From contig JAJSPD010000162.1 in NCBI GenBank assembly GCA_021307315.1, positions 1 through 42,705 of the forward strand: a stretch of 42,705 nt of DNA, given 5' to 3'. Within the stretch, counting starts at the first letter, position 1. Each line of letters opens with the position of its first letter. This DNA comes from Bisporella sp. PMI_857. Its lineage: Eukaryota > Ascomycota > Leotiomycetes > Helotiales > Helotiaceae. Position numbers and translations under genes: made by a program. This document shows positions 9,662 through 20,785 of this stretch, piece after piece. The notes under the pieces are model-generated. The model was not told where the DNA came from, made no database searches, and was given only the letters and a program-made list of their open reading frames with translations.

Positions 9662-12600
9662 CTTCTGCCGAGTAGACTTTGTAGTTGAGAGAAAATAAGA
9701 TGGACTGTGAGGACAATTATTTGTCTTGGTGAGGATGACCTTGAATACATCAGACAACAGCCAGTCTTAATAATAACAACTCCATCCATTTGGCCGACGA
9801 CATTGAGCTTCGGCTGCCCGGCTTCTGCATAGTCATAGTCACCAGGACCCGTTCAACAGTGAGGCTCGTCTGAGTCCTCGTCATATGCCAACGCAATGAG
9901 ATCGCCATCACTCATGCCCATTCCTGTGTCCTAATTCCCAAATCTACCAGCTCTCGCCCCACATTGCCCCATGAGTGCACCATTAACCGCAACTACAAAC
10001 CGGTTCAGTCCCGTCTAGCACGCTGTGTTTGGTCTGCGCTGGAATGACATGTCGCGTCTGTTAAATTACGGCACACCGCATGGTTAAAACAAGCTGCGAA
10101 CCAGAGAAAGCCGTTTGGGTCGGGCACAAATACCGTCCTCAGCGGAGGATTTAGTTGTTTCATCCCAAGGTAGTTTAGTTCAACTGGAAGTCGTCGTCAT
10201 CTCTGTCCAGCTCAGCCTCATCTAGAGCGCGAACTTCAAAACTGAGCCTCAAATTGGCTTATGTAATAAACGGCCGCGTACTTTTGGTCCTTTAATATGA
10301 AAATTTTATACTAATGTCTTAACACATTTGGTCATGGCTTAGATTTATTTCCAGAGGCGTTCAGCCGTACCTCACCTTCCAGCTTATCTTCTAGTGGATA
10401 CAAAATCGGAACTCATGATTAATATATCTCAACTTTAGCTTCACCTATCTTAACACTCAGCATGCCAAAACCTTCAGTTGTTGAATTCTTTAACAGAGTC
10501 TTCCAAATTTGTCGCTCCCATTCTTAAGGCTCGTTTTCGTAAAATAAATCGATATTACAAGATGCTATCGCATAGAGTCTTCTTTGGCCATCGCTTCTAG
10601 CCAGCTTTCCTTCGCACCAGAGAGCCACTATTAGTTTCCAAGTGATTAGGACCCAAAGATGCAACACTTACTAGTATATCTTCTTCTTTGAGCAGATAAT
10701 ACTCTCTTTGCTAATAGTGGTGCCGGTACGAGCTCTTGAGTCCATTTTACATGAACTTAAAAAATATATGTATTTTATACACAAGTATTGTTAAATAGCT
10801 TTGAGGGCTGGTGGCTATTTGTAGGTCTATATACGAGAATCCTCTCTTACACACGCTAACGCGTACATGATTACCACTACCTATATTAATTGCAGTAAAA
10901 ATTTCAATTAAAGGTGGCAAAACCCCAAGCCACAATATTGGAGTCCTTCATGATATTCACATACCGCACCTTCCTCTCCATTAACTATAGTAAAGTAAAT
11001 CTTCGCGTCGCGGTGTATAAATAAACAGAAACCACGAGAAGCAAATGAAGGGAAAATGGGCGCGAAGGAATTCTCAATGTTAACTACAATTCTATTTAAT
11101 ATTGTAACTTTCCCCAAGACATTGTCAAGTTTCCCGGGTTATTTGACACCCCATTGGCGGCACGTCGGGACTAGGTAAAACCTTGAGGTCTACTTCGAGC
11201 TTGCGAGAAGGCTGAACCTCGTAAATAATCTTGGACTGACTTGTTCACCTAGGTGTAAACAATCTCGACAGTGTTTTGAAAACCCAATGTGCCACTTCAC
11301 GACTCGAAACATCCCCACTATCCATCCAAGACATCGAGAAATCCTCGCTCTCGATAGAATCATCTCCGAGCTTACCCACATAAATTACCACTGTGCAAAG
11401 CCTTCGGAGCCTTCCAATCCGAGCTGTCACACTCCTTCTCTCTATTTCTTTATTAAACACGCTTTCGGGGCATATTTTCAGCGTCACAGCTCCGTCACTC
11501 ACGGCCATTGGCATCGCAGCTTCGTGGGAAGTAGCCGTGAAAGTGTGGCGACAGCTAGTGCTTGTGGGAACGAGAGTTAAAAGAACCGACGGCCTTTACA
11601 GCACGCGCTGCAATCGACGGGACTAGAGGTATACTGAACTTATTACTTGGTACTAAAGCCATAGAAGTATAAAATGAAGCGTCTCCAAGATAGCCACTAT
11701 TCAGGGCATGGATGCACGGAGCAGCAGCCACGGAAATTGATAAGAGAACAGCTATAAAATATCTTGCTGGCTGGACAACTAGTAACAGCCATCTTCGTGG
11801 ACAGTGCGTCGGTGAGGAAATTCTAGGACTAGGAGTCTGACGTTGGTAGGTGTGGCCAGGCCAGTTATGGCGCCATCTGGACAGCCGTCTAAATAAAATA
11901 GATCTGTAGAACAGCAGCCGCTGGATCTATTAGTTGCGCAGTTGTAGAGAGCAGCCTTTGCAGGACAATTTTCGGTGGCCTTGGTTGTTACGAGCAGAAA
12001 AGAAGATAGAGATGGGGTTTGAATTTTTGACTCTGACAGTGATCAAAGTTGAGACCAGGACTGGGGCTAGAAAGTGGCTCAGGACAGCCAGTAGCCATGG
12101 CGCAAAGGTCAGTGGAGCTGTATCCATGGAACCCACTTCTTGCACACCTGTAGTATATTTTAGTTTCTGGGCAAAGTGAAACACGAGATGGCCCATCATC
12201 TCAATTCTGCCAGCTCCTGCTCGGCCTAGAAGACTGTTGCAGAGAGGTTGGATTGGAGATGGTTGGATTGCATCGCCGAAACAGTATAAACAAAGGTAAC
12301 AGCACGAATGACCCGGATACCGGGACTGATGCGAACAGTGAAAGGGCCTGGTCGAGACATTACCATGCTCAGAGGCGCAAAGAAATTTGGAAATTCTAAA
12401 GTGCATCTTGAATGGTTCAAGTGGCAATTATGTTTAAACCTTCAAGCTAGAATATTTAATCTTCCTTATGTTAACTACTAAAGCCAAAAGCATTTCCAAA
12501 GATGAGAAGTCAGAGCAATTACTTATAACAATACTAATGGACTTGTATCGGAACAATCAAAGGAGAAAACTGTGACTTGGGGAGAGACCAGGAAGGAATC

Positions 12601-13037
12601 AAGTATCAAATGAGGTTGGGCAGCCACAGTGAGCATCTCCTTGAAAAGTTAAAGACTACAGTCTGCAGTGATTAAGCAAGCAACCCAGGCATCAGGGCTA
12701 TAATTGGTTATGAATGGAGAGTTTCGGTCACTGTCAGAACAATTGGCAGAGACGTACCCACCCAAACTTTAGAAGTATTCGGCGTAAGACCACAATTGAT
12801 ATTTTAACAATTTACCGGAAAACCAACGACCAATTTGGGTATGACTCCTCCACGGAAAGTTATCTCGCGCTTGCGATATCTGAAACACACCTTTATAGGG
12901 TGACACTGGTGCAATCCAGTGAAATGTCATAAATAATGATTCCAATGCCACATAAACTGACCCATACTTAAATTTATATTCTGCTTAAACTGAAACTCCA
13001 ACATCATATCCAACCTAATTCACCTAATTCAAGCATC
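9662..13037. other. Long spacer without supported genes
   Basis: About 3.4 kb between two minus-strand genes. Several frames of 60-165 codons exist (for example 11245-11514 and 11930-12427, both minus) but none has a recognisable domain or conserved motif, and overlapping frames on the other strand are equally long. The 9662-9900 part should hold the tannase promoter. Confidence 0.5.
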
Positions 13038-14934
13038 TCATGAGGGTGGTGTGCTGTTGTGTTTTCCAACTTCTTTGACGTGATGGATAGCAGGATCGGT
13101 ATGCAAACCGCTAGTGGTGTTTCGACGATCGGGGCCATGACCAGGTAGATCACCACTTTGTTGAGTCGGTGAATGGGTAGTTGAGTGGCCTTCAGCGTGG
13201 TTCAGCTTGCTCTTGTCTTGTGTGCCTGGCAAATCAGAGCCTGTAACACCTGGAGTGTTGTTGTCTCCATCAAGACCTGCATGATGATGAGCTCCTGATA
13301 CATCTGAAAGATTACCAATCACATTCGACTGTCCATGTCCCCCAGTCACGCTTGACAATGAGTGGTCGCCGCTGACTCCAGACTGTTTGGGGCTTCTAGA
13401 TGCTCCAGATTGATCATAGTGACCAGTCAGTCCTGAATCATGGATTGTAGTACCATGCATTCCAGTATTATGTGTTCCGATACCAGTTTGGGCAGCCGGG
13501 TTTAGTTCATCTGACTTCAACCCCGAGCCTGCTCCTGCACTACGATTTCGTTCAACACCATGTAACTTGTCTCCAATACCAGTCCCTGGTGCCTTATCAA
13601 CTAATGGTGTGGCGCCGTGAGTCTTGTGAACTCCATCAGTTGCGTGGTGGCCGGATGTTGTGTTGCCAGCGAGCTTGTGTTCCCTTTCTTGGCGGTCAAA
13701 CTCGGCGTCTTCCTCCTTGGAGTACTTCTTGTTCTTATCACGGTCTAGAGTATGTTAGCGCTGTTATAGATACATCGCCAGATAACCCACGAAGGAATGA
13801 CAAAAAGCCCTTGTGCTCCTTCATCTCGTGATTACCATCTTTATCTATTAAGTGGTGGGTGTGCTCGTCATTTTTGACAATACGATTGTCTAGATGACTT
13901 TCATATTGCTTCTCTACTCCATAAGCAGCTCCATCTACACTAGTTGCTGAAGTGGCCCCTTTTCCCGAATGATCTTTCGATTTCTCGTCTTTGATACCAT
14001 GATGTGCTGGGTCAGCAGTGTAGCCTGTTGATGGGTCATTAGGCTTATGTGTCGATGTTCCTGGAACATAATCCGCGGAATCTGCTTTGAATGGTCCGTG
14101 GCCCGTAGATTGACTTGCGGACTGGTGGGCATTGGCTGCGAGTCCGAATGCGTCTGTTGCACCAGCTACACCTAATCCAGCACTTCCCACATCATGGCTA
14201 TCACTGGCGCTGTTTGCTGTTTCATGGCTAAACCCTGAAGTATATCTGAGCCCAGTGCTGCCAGTTGTTTCATGACCAATCCCTGAGGCTGCCGTATCTT
14301 CGTGTCCTCTTCCGAGGTTGCCAGCACCCCCAAGCCCCACGGCACCAGCCACTGAATGATGATGATCCGCCCCATCGGCCCCACTCTCTGTAAATGAGTG
14401 GTGATATGCAGCATTTTCAATTGTGGATGGACCACCAGAAGGCACATTAGAGTCTGAACGATTTGCAGTTTCCGTGATGTGTGGCCCGCTTACCCCACCG
14501 GCATGGGATGGGAGCCCACCACCCGTCCTTGAACGATCTGAATCGACTTTTGGGTCTACTTTATTAGGCAGGTTTGAATCATGCGGCTGAGCAGTGGTTG
14601 CATCGCCAGTTGTATATCCTGTTGTGCCAGATGAGAGTCCTTCAGTTCTTGAGTAACCCGGATCCACAGTTGAATCCGCCTTGTTGAAAATACTAGAATC
14701 GTGTGGTCCAGCCGTACCAGTTGTAGTAGAAGTATGGCCAGTGGTGTCGGCGGCATGGCCAGTACTCGTCGCCTGCTCCAGATGGCTACCTTCTCCTCCT
14801 ATTGTGTGTGCCGCATATTTGCCGGTATGAGTATCCGCTACTTCGTTGTGACTCTTGGTCCCTCTATGCAATGTTAGCAATGGTGTTAAGTCGACGCTGT
14901 GGCTAACTTACAAGAGTTCCTTGATCTTCTCCAT
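13038..14934 (-). CDS. Disordered H/G/S/T/D-rich protein, 600 residues
   Basis: Three exons (14934-14912, 14863-13791, 13744-13038) with GT-AG introns of 48 and 46 nt give 600 residues starting MEKIKELLGTKSHNEV. There is no signal peptide or membrane segment. Most of the chain is low complexity, rich in His, Gly, Ser, Thr and Asp. One imperfect internal repeat is visible (PHDS..NKADSTVDPGYSRTEG, then PHDS..NKVDPKVDSDRSRTGG). A more ordered patch near residues 350-390 reads KEHKGFLSFLHRDK then EEDAEFDRQEREHK and is created by correct splicing of intron 2. I recall similar GF(L/F)..LLHRDK and EEEAEFERQEREH patches in other ascomycete proteins of unknown role. Extreme hydrophilicity suggests a stress-protective or scaffolding protein, but that is inference. 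Confidence 0.8.
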
Positions 14935-15765
14935 ATTAGCTGATTGATAATTTGGTATTGATAGTTATCTCAATTGGTATCTTGATGTTCAAAGGGAGAG
15001 AGGAAGAGAGAAAGAGAGGGCAGCAGCAGAGGATATATGACCTGGGATTCACTTACATCCCTCCATGGCAACATTTGTTATAGCACAAAAAGAGATCGAT
15101 GATGTAGTTTGCGGCGTAAGCTCTCAAGAATAACAGGATGCCCATGCTGCCAGATGATCACAAGCACTTGATGTGATTGAAAGCTTGATCACATTAAGCT
15201 CTCAAACGGTGGATATTCTAGGCTGGGCACACAAAATGCTGAAAGTATGGTGTAATAGCACAGCTGCATCACCACGCAATTGCACGCCCTAGCGCAATGA
15301 TCGACTTCCCAACGCTACCAATACTGGGGCGTATGGAACAATTGCTGCATTGTGGTACGGGAAGAGGCACTGACCCTTCGTCTGCCATGATTTGCCAGTG
15401 ATTCTACAGTACAGCTCCACAGTGCTGCCATCATCCATAGGGAGAGCGAGGAAGCAGATGCAGATTGGGTAGGTGGAATGTTGAGGAATTGTGACTTTGC
15501 GTCCTAATGGAATGAAACAGCCTGGCCAAGTGCTGGACGGTATACAGGATGAATAGTCCAATCAGTACAGAAACAGCGTCAACTTCGAGTACAAGAGCCT
15601 CTATAGGCCCAACCGTATGGGTACTGAACAAGCCGGATAACGGTGCAATCAATCAATAAGGGCACCAAGTCCGGACGCTGATGCCTTGGGAGAATCGTAG
15701 CAGAATCCTTAGCGGGGTGAAGTAAGAGGGGGCGATCAACGTCATCCTAAGTTTCCGATACAGTA
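14935..15765. other. Spacer between disordered-protein gene and transposon
   Basis: No gene is supported. An AG-rich tract near 14995-15035 lies about 65-100 bp upstream of the minus-strand ATG at 14934. The last two bases (15764-15765, TA) are the target duplication of the transposon. Confidence 0.5.
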
Positions 15766-15849
15766 GTCGCTCGGGCCACCCACTTTACTTACGTAAAGTA
15801 GGCGAGGGTCAGCAATACGTCGAGTTCAGCAATACGTCGATTTTGTAAT
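15766..15849 (+). repeat. Left TIR with doubled 15-mer
   Basis: The 84-bp left terminal repeat contains CTTTAC-TTAC-GTAAAG, a perfect 6-bp inverted repeat with a 4-base loop, and the 15-mer TCAGCAATACGTCGA twice (15809-15823 and 15826-15840, 17 bp apart). The doubled 15-mer is a good candidate for the transposase-binding site. Confidence 0.85.
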
Positions 15850-15980
15850 TGTAATAGCCATTCTAGCTAGAAATAATCAAAACTATTATCAGATTCCCAT
15901 AAAGTATAATGCGTAACACGTAAGCTAATATCCCAGAATTGATCTTTTATTTGTTTCACTACTTTTTTGTATTTTTTTTT

Positions 15981-17609
15981 TTATATTGTAGCTTTTCTAG
16001 CTTTTTTCATATTAACTACTTTTTCTTTTTTTTCTTTATTTAAAGCAATTTGACGTCGAGCTACGTTTTTATATATTTCTTCGTATTTCTGAACAATTTT
16101 ATTTCTTTTTTTTTGTTCTTTGCGTGTTTCGGCTGCGTAAGCAAAATCGGAAAGTCGGTTTGTAAAAAAAGCACTACTAAAAATCGACGTAAAAGAAGCT
16201 TTTTCGATTTTGTCAAAAACGCGTGTAATTAAAAACGTTAAAAGTGTAGTTCTTTGAATTGCTTGCTTCTGACGTTTCTGTATATATTCGACACTTTTTT
16301 TACGCGTACGCAATGTAAAAAAAGTAAGCTATTCTAGCCAGTTCGTAAAAAAAAAAGTCGAAAAAAAAGTCGCAAAAAAAAGAATTGCAAAGCTTTTACT
16401 AGAAGCAAGTAAAGATTTTATTGCTGTAAGCTCGTAAATCGTAGTAGTTTAATATTTTTGTAATTTGTTTAATACTTTATTAAGTGCGTACAGTATTAAG
16501 CTAGTTCGTCGAAAAGCTAAACTGCAAATATCGAAAGTTATTGTTTTATTATAAAAGCTTTAAAACACGCGAAAAAAATTAAACTTATTTACTTTTTTTG
16601 CGCTTATAAACACTTTTTGTCGAATAGCACTTTTAAAATAGTATTTTAAAGTTTGAAATACTTTAACGTCGAAAAGTTGTAATAAGTGTGTAAAGTGTAA
16701 AAAAAAAAAAAATAGTTTAATTCGGTGTTTTTAGCAATAGTCGATAAAATCTTGAATAACGTGCGAACTATAACTATTAAAAATTATAACGCGATATAAG
16801 TTTATAGTCGATTTTTTAGTAAAACGATCGAAGTGTTCGATATATTTAAAGTTTAAGCGATTAGTCGTAAATCCTGATTTAAAACGTGCAAAAAGAATAT
16901 CGCTATCAAAATCGTTATCGAAATTTTTGCGTAAATAGTAAGCTTTTTTGAATATAATTATTAAAAGCACTTTTTGACTTTTGCAATTAATCGTAATAAT
17001 AGCTGTAACGAGCTTTTTATTTTCAGGATCTGATATTTAAACTGTGTCGCAATTACGAAAAACAATTACTCGATTACTAATTACTACTTCTATTTAAAAT
17101 TCGGTTTTGTCGAAATTGTAAATATTGCTTTTTTGAACTTTTTAGTATTTAATACAGCGTTAATAAGCTCGAAAGTGCTCGTTAATATTATCGACTTTAT
17201 AAGCATCGCGACGTTTCGATAATATAAGCTTAAAACGCAAAGTTTTTCAATAGTCGTTATTGCGTACTATTTACTTTTTAGCTTATTGTCGGCTGACCGA
17301 TTTAGTACTACTACTGTAATACAAAACTCGATTGTACGCGATTACTATATTATCGAAGTTTGCTGCTGTACTTAAACCGAAAAAAAAAAGCAAATAAGCT
17401 TTAATAGCGCTATTTTGAGGTTCCGAAAGCTTTTTATTGTGGCTTTTTTGTGTGAGTGTTAATTTACGACCTTGTCGACAATGCTGTAGTCGATTGTACG
17501 GAGCGTTGCAGCGACGGGCAGCTTCGGCCATTTTCATTCGCGGATTGGAATCTAATAGATCTATAGCCTTTGTAATAAAATCTTCAATTTCAAGGGATTT
17601 AGAAGTCAT
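15981..17609 (-). pseudogene. Degenerate pogo/Fot1-type transposase
   Basis: The reading starts at ATG 17609 with a psq-like helix-turn-helix (IEDFITKAIDLL..MKMAEAARRCNAPYNRLQH), then SHNKKLSEPQNSAIKAYL as expected for the second DNA-binding helix set. Stops interrupt the frame after about 108 codons. DDE catalytic remnants follow: NFDKTEF near 17110 (first Asp kept), VIIFNSYSSHVIQDFIDYC near 16740-16790, where the usual DGH is NSY so the second Asp is lost, and LLQLFDVKVFQTLK near 16630-16680 in another frame (third Asp kept). A Lys/Arg-rich tail ends at 15981. It cannot encode an active enzyme. The changes fit C-to-T decay. Confidence 0.82.
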
Positions 17610-17643
17610 GGTGGTGAGTTATTACAATTATTAAAATCGTGGT

Positions 17644-17727
17644 ATTACAAAATCGACGTATTGCTGAACTCGACGTATTGCTGACCCTCGCCTACTTTAC
17701 GTAAGTAAAGTGGGTGGCCCGAGCGAC
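17644..17727 (-). repeat. Right TIR with doubled 15-mer
   Basis: This is the exact reverse complement of the left repeat over all 84 bases, with the 15-mer copies at 17653-17667 and 17670-17684. It is followed by the TA target duplication at 17728-17729. Confidence 0.85.
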
Positions 17728-18657
17728 TAGTTTCATTTGACGTATCGAAGAAATCCTTGGTTTCTGTGTTATTGCGCGCTAAGCCAAATGTGGGGTACTT
17801 CACGCCACACCTGATGTGGCACAAATGACGTAGTATGTGGATCCACCATTTCATCCTATCAACTTCAACTGTGGACCACCATAAATGAGTACTGTGCTCT
17901 ATGTATACTTGGTTATGAGGTCCTTGTGGTCACAACAATGCAACGAACGCTAACCTTAAAGGAATGCAATTCGTTGAGAAGAACATTCCCATAGAACATG
18001 CAATATCAAGAAAATGTGGTTAGAACGCCTCAGAGTTTCGCCCCAGTCTCTTTACCATGTTTTGCTTCTCAAGATCCGTTTACAGTCAAGCTGCATGTAG
18101 TCATTGCGCATCGTTTACAGGTGCTTAGGTTTTATAAAGCCAATTAGATTCCTGATTCGTAATTGGATGCTGTTGGGGGGGTTGGCGTGCTTAAAGAGCC
18201 CTGAAAGTCATCTATTAGTGAGTCGCTTCTATAAGTGCCTGATTAGCCATCTTCAAGATGTCTATTTATTTGATTACTCAAGTCTCTCCAGCTTGTTTGA
18301 ACCTCTCATCGAAAGGCTGGACTATGGCCCTGTTGGAATATGTACTTCATGTTTTATGCCAATATTTGCTAGAAGGCTGTGTTTGTACCCCAAATCGATA
18401 TTGCCTAGTCTCTTGTTTAGTATAGCAAAGAGGGAGAAGGAGCTCTTCCCTCCCATTATTCCAAAATTTAGTCTCAGAAGTACTGTAACTAAAGGTGCTC
18501 TTGGTACTTCGTGTCAAGTAATCAAATATTATGAAATTATTAGTGAAGAATTTCAGGACCTTACTCACCCCTCAGTCAGCATTTTTATAATTATTTTCTG
18601 GATCCATTCGTGATGCCTTCTAGCCATGTTCAGCTAGATATAACATAGTTCGTTGGT
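17728..18657. other. Spacer between transposon and LTR copy B
   Basis: There is one long plus-strand frame (18104-18613, 169 codons) but it lacks an ATG start, has no recognisable domain and is probably chance. No other gene is seen. Confidence 0.45.
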
Positions 18658-18795
18658 TGTTAAGGACCAAAAATGTCATGTGGGTATTCACGTGACACAT
18701 GTTACGAAATAGGTTTGGTCTCATTCTAGAATCATGTATATGCCTCTCGCTTGGTACTCAGGACTCAATCAAGGTTTCTCACTCCAATATTGGCC
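18658..18795 (+). repeat. Decayed solo LTR, copy B
   Basis: Begins TGTTAAGGACC at 18658 and carries, in the same order and spacing as copy A, AATAGGTTTGGTCTCA, a TGTATAT block and AATCAAGGTTTCT. It is diverged from copy A and in opposite orientation. The 3' end is approximate, because similarity fades after 18785. Confidence 0.5.
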
Positions 18796-19611
18796 ATTAC
18801 TTCGGTTTATGATCTATTGAACGTTGGCTAGAGTATAGATAGTCCAGCGAAAGAAGCTGGATATTTATCTTATCCCTGGCTAATTGAGCAGCATTCAGTC
18901 TTCTCACATTAGTGGAAGCTGGATCAATGTCTACTTTCGACGTGCCACTTCTATGTTCTGATGGTATGGTTTCTATAGCGTTTCGAATGGCTATATAGTT
19001 CACTGAAATGCAAACTTGAAGTATGGATTGTCTCCCTTACCGGGCACATGTTTCCTGTGCTGTTCACCAGAAAACGGATTTCAGCAAACATTGACAGGTA
19101 TATGCACTATCACATTACTAATTACAAATACTTTCGTATCATTATTGCTTTTGTGGCATAGCTGTAACCTCCTTTTAAAAGGCACATATCTGTCGGGAAT
19201 TTTCTGTCCTGAAATGTTTTGCGATTAAGAGAAAGACTTACTATGAAGGGTAACACTAAGTGTAGAGGAAAGCAGACAATGCGCCTACAATTATATCACT
19301 TGATCGCACTTGATTGGTCCAAGTTTGTTGAGCTGATTGGGCTTACAAAAATTTATGGCGCGCCAATGTGAGATCGGGGCTTGGCTTCCAAAGAAGCCAC
19401 CTAGGAATGTTTGTGTCATATTTCCCTCTTAAGTGCTCCTCTCTCTGACTCTGCTTCGGGGGCAAAGTGTCAACGTCAACTTCAATAAGATCAGAGGAAA
19501 GTTAAGCTAGTATCCAACCATTGACGACAGCTTTTTCTCCAAAGTAGTATTTTGCCTCGGTGCATGGAGAGAGTAAAACTTAATAAAGGCTGACCTTTTA
19601 CCGGCCTTGAT
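18796..19611. other. Intergenic upstream of the SDR gene
   Basis: No gene is supported. The small frames at 18797-19228 on both strands have no family resemblance. The promoter of the dehydrogenase should lie in the last few hundred bases; no clear TATA box was found. Confidence 0.5.
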
Positions 19612-20785
19612 ATGGATAATCAAGTATATTTGGACTCTTTGGAGAAATTGAACGGTAAGGTCGCGATTGTCACAGGGTAAGCCTTCCCTATCCTTGCTCG
19701 AGAGACTGTGTATTGTCCCATAAGTTGTCGTTTTCTTGTATTATTTGATGATAATTAATTTATGTGCTTTGCAGTGGATCTCAAGGTATAGGGCTTCAAA
19801 CTACAATCTACCTTGCACAACTTGGAGCTTCAGTATACGTCTGCACTTTAGACAATCCCCAGAACCAAGATGGTATTCTGGCAGCTAAGGACGAGCTGAG
19901 GCTGTGCCAAGATACCACAGGCACAATTGAGTTTCATGAGTTGGATTTGGCGACAGTTTCAACTTCAAGGCGGTCCGCTGAAACTTTAAAGTCGAAAATT
20001 CACAAAGAAAATAGTGGCAGGCTGGATATCATTGTCGCAAACGCGGGAACGGCATTCCAAACTAAAGATATACTAAGTGTAGATGGTGTTGAGAGAACGT
20101 TTGCCGTCAACTGCTTGGGTCACTTTGTGTTTATCACCACGCTTCTTGGCAAGTAGTTCTACATTTATATAAGATCGCTATCCTCATTGCATTAGATATG
20201 GTCGAATCAACAGCCGATTTGCGTGGCGAAGCAAGAATTGTAATAACAAGCTCCCATGGGCATAAACTCGCAAAGAATCTTGATTACACTTCACTTACCA
20301 GTGAGGTACCATTAGATGGATCCAGTTATTTTCATCTTTTCGGTGCTTTTCAGCGCTACTGTGATTCGAAGCTTGCATGTTTGTATCTTGCACTCGAACT
20401 AGACAGAAGACTAAAGGAGCAGAATCTAAAGAATGTCTTTGTAAATGCAGTTCACCCAGGGAACTCGCCACTAACCAACATTGGCAATGGCGAGCAGCCA
20501 TTGGTGGGATATCTTTTGCAAAGGTGCATAAAGAGATTGCTGGGACTTGTGATGAGGCACTCTACTAAAGATGCAGCAAAGACCCAAGTGTGGCTCTCTT
20601 CCAGTGAGATGGTCAAGGAGAATCACATTAGCGGAGAGTACTGGGCACCAAAATGGTCGTGGAATCAAGATTTTACGGGATGTGATCAAGCAGAATTGAG
20701 CAAATTGGCAAAAGATCGTGATGAGTGGAGAAAACTTTGGGATTTCTGTGAGGTTATTGCTCAGGCAACGGAATCATTGCATTGA
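19612..20785 (+). CDS. Short-chain dehydrogenase/reductase
   Basis: Three exons (19612-19676, 19775-20148, 20196-20785) encode 342 residues. The N-terminus MDNQVYLDSLEKLNGKVAIV leads into the nucleotide-binding TGGSQGIG, which is split by intron 1. Then follow ANAG at the end of beta-4, a catalytic serine region (VITSSHGH) and the active-site YCDSK, the classic YxxxK pair. Length and layout match the WW-domain-oxidoreductase/retinol-dehydrogenase-like branch, which usually uses NADP(H); the substrate is unknown. Intron 2 (20149-20195) begins GCAAGT, not GT. Splicing there joins TTLL to DMVESTADLRG in frame, whereas the unspliced frame stops at once and the GT two bases on shifts the frame. 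It stands alone, with no obvious partner gene nearby. Confidence 0.88.

Larger units (their letters stand above)
15766..17727 (-). mobile_element. Pogo/Fot1-like DNA transposon, copy 1 (complete, degenerate)
   Basis: A 1962-bp element bounded by perfect 84-bp terminal inverted repeats (15766-15849 and 17644-17727) and flanked by TA on both sides, the target site of Tc1/mariner-pogo elements. Its minus strand carries a broken transposase. The interior is very AT-rich, with CpA and TpG scarce while TpA and CpG remain common, the mark expected from RIP. A second, partial copy begins at 41155 in the same orientation. Confidence 0.88.

Noticed and set aside
10170..10250. tRNA-like A-box resemblance (TAGTTCAACTGGAA)
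   Set aside because: No matching B box GGTTCRANNCY and no cloverleaf could be drawn.
11245..11580. Overlapping frames on both strands around 11.4 kb
   Set aside because: Neither strand shows a family motif, an intron or a plausible start context.
11930..12427. 165-codon minus-strand open frame
   Set aside because: No conserved motif; overlapping frames on both strands are similar in quality, and no splice pattern improves it.
18104..18613. 169-codon plus-strand open frame next to LTR copy B
   Set aside because: No ATG at its start, no recognised domain, AT-rich with Leu/Ile/Ser bias expected from random sequence.
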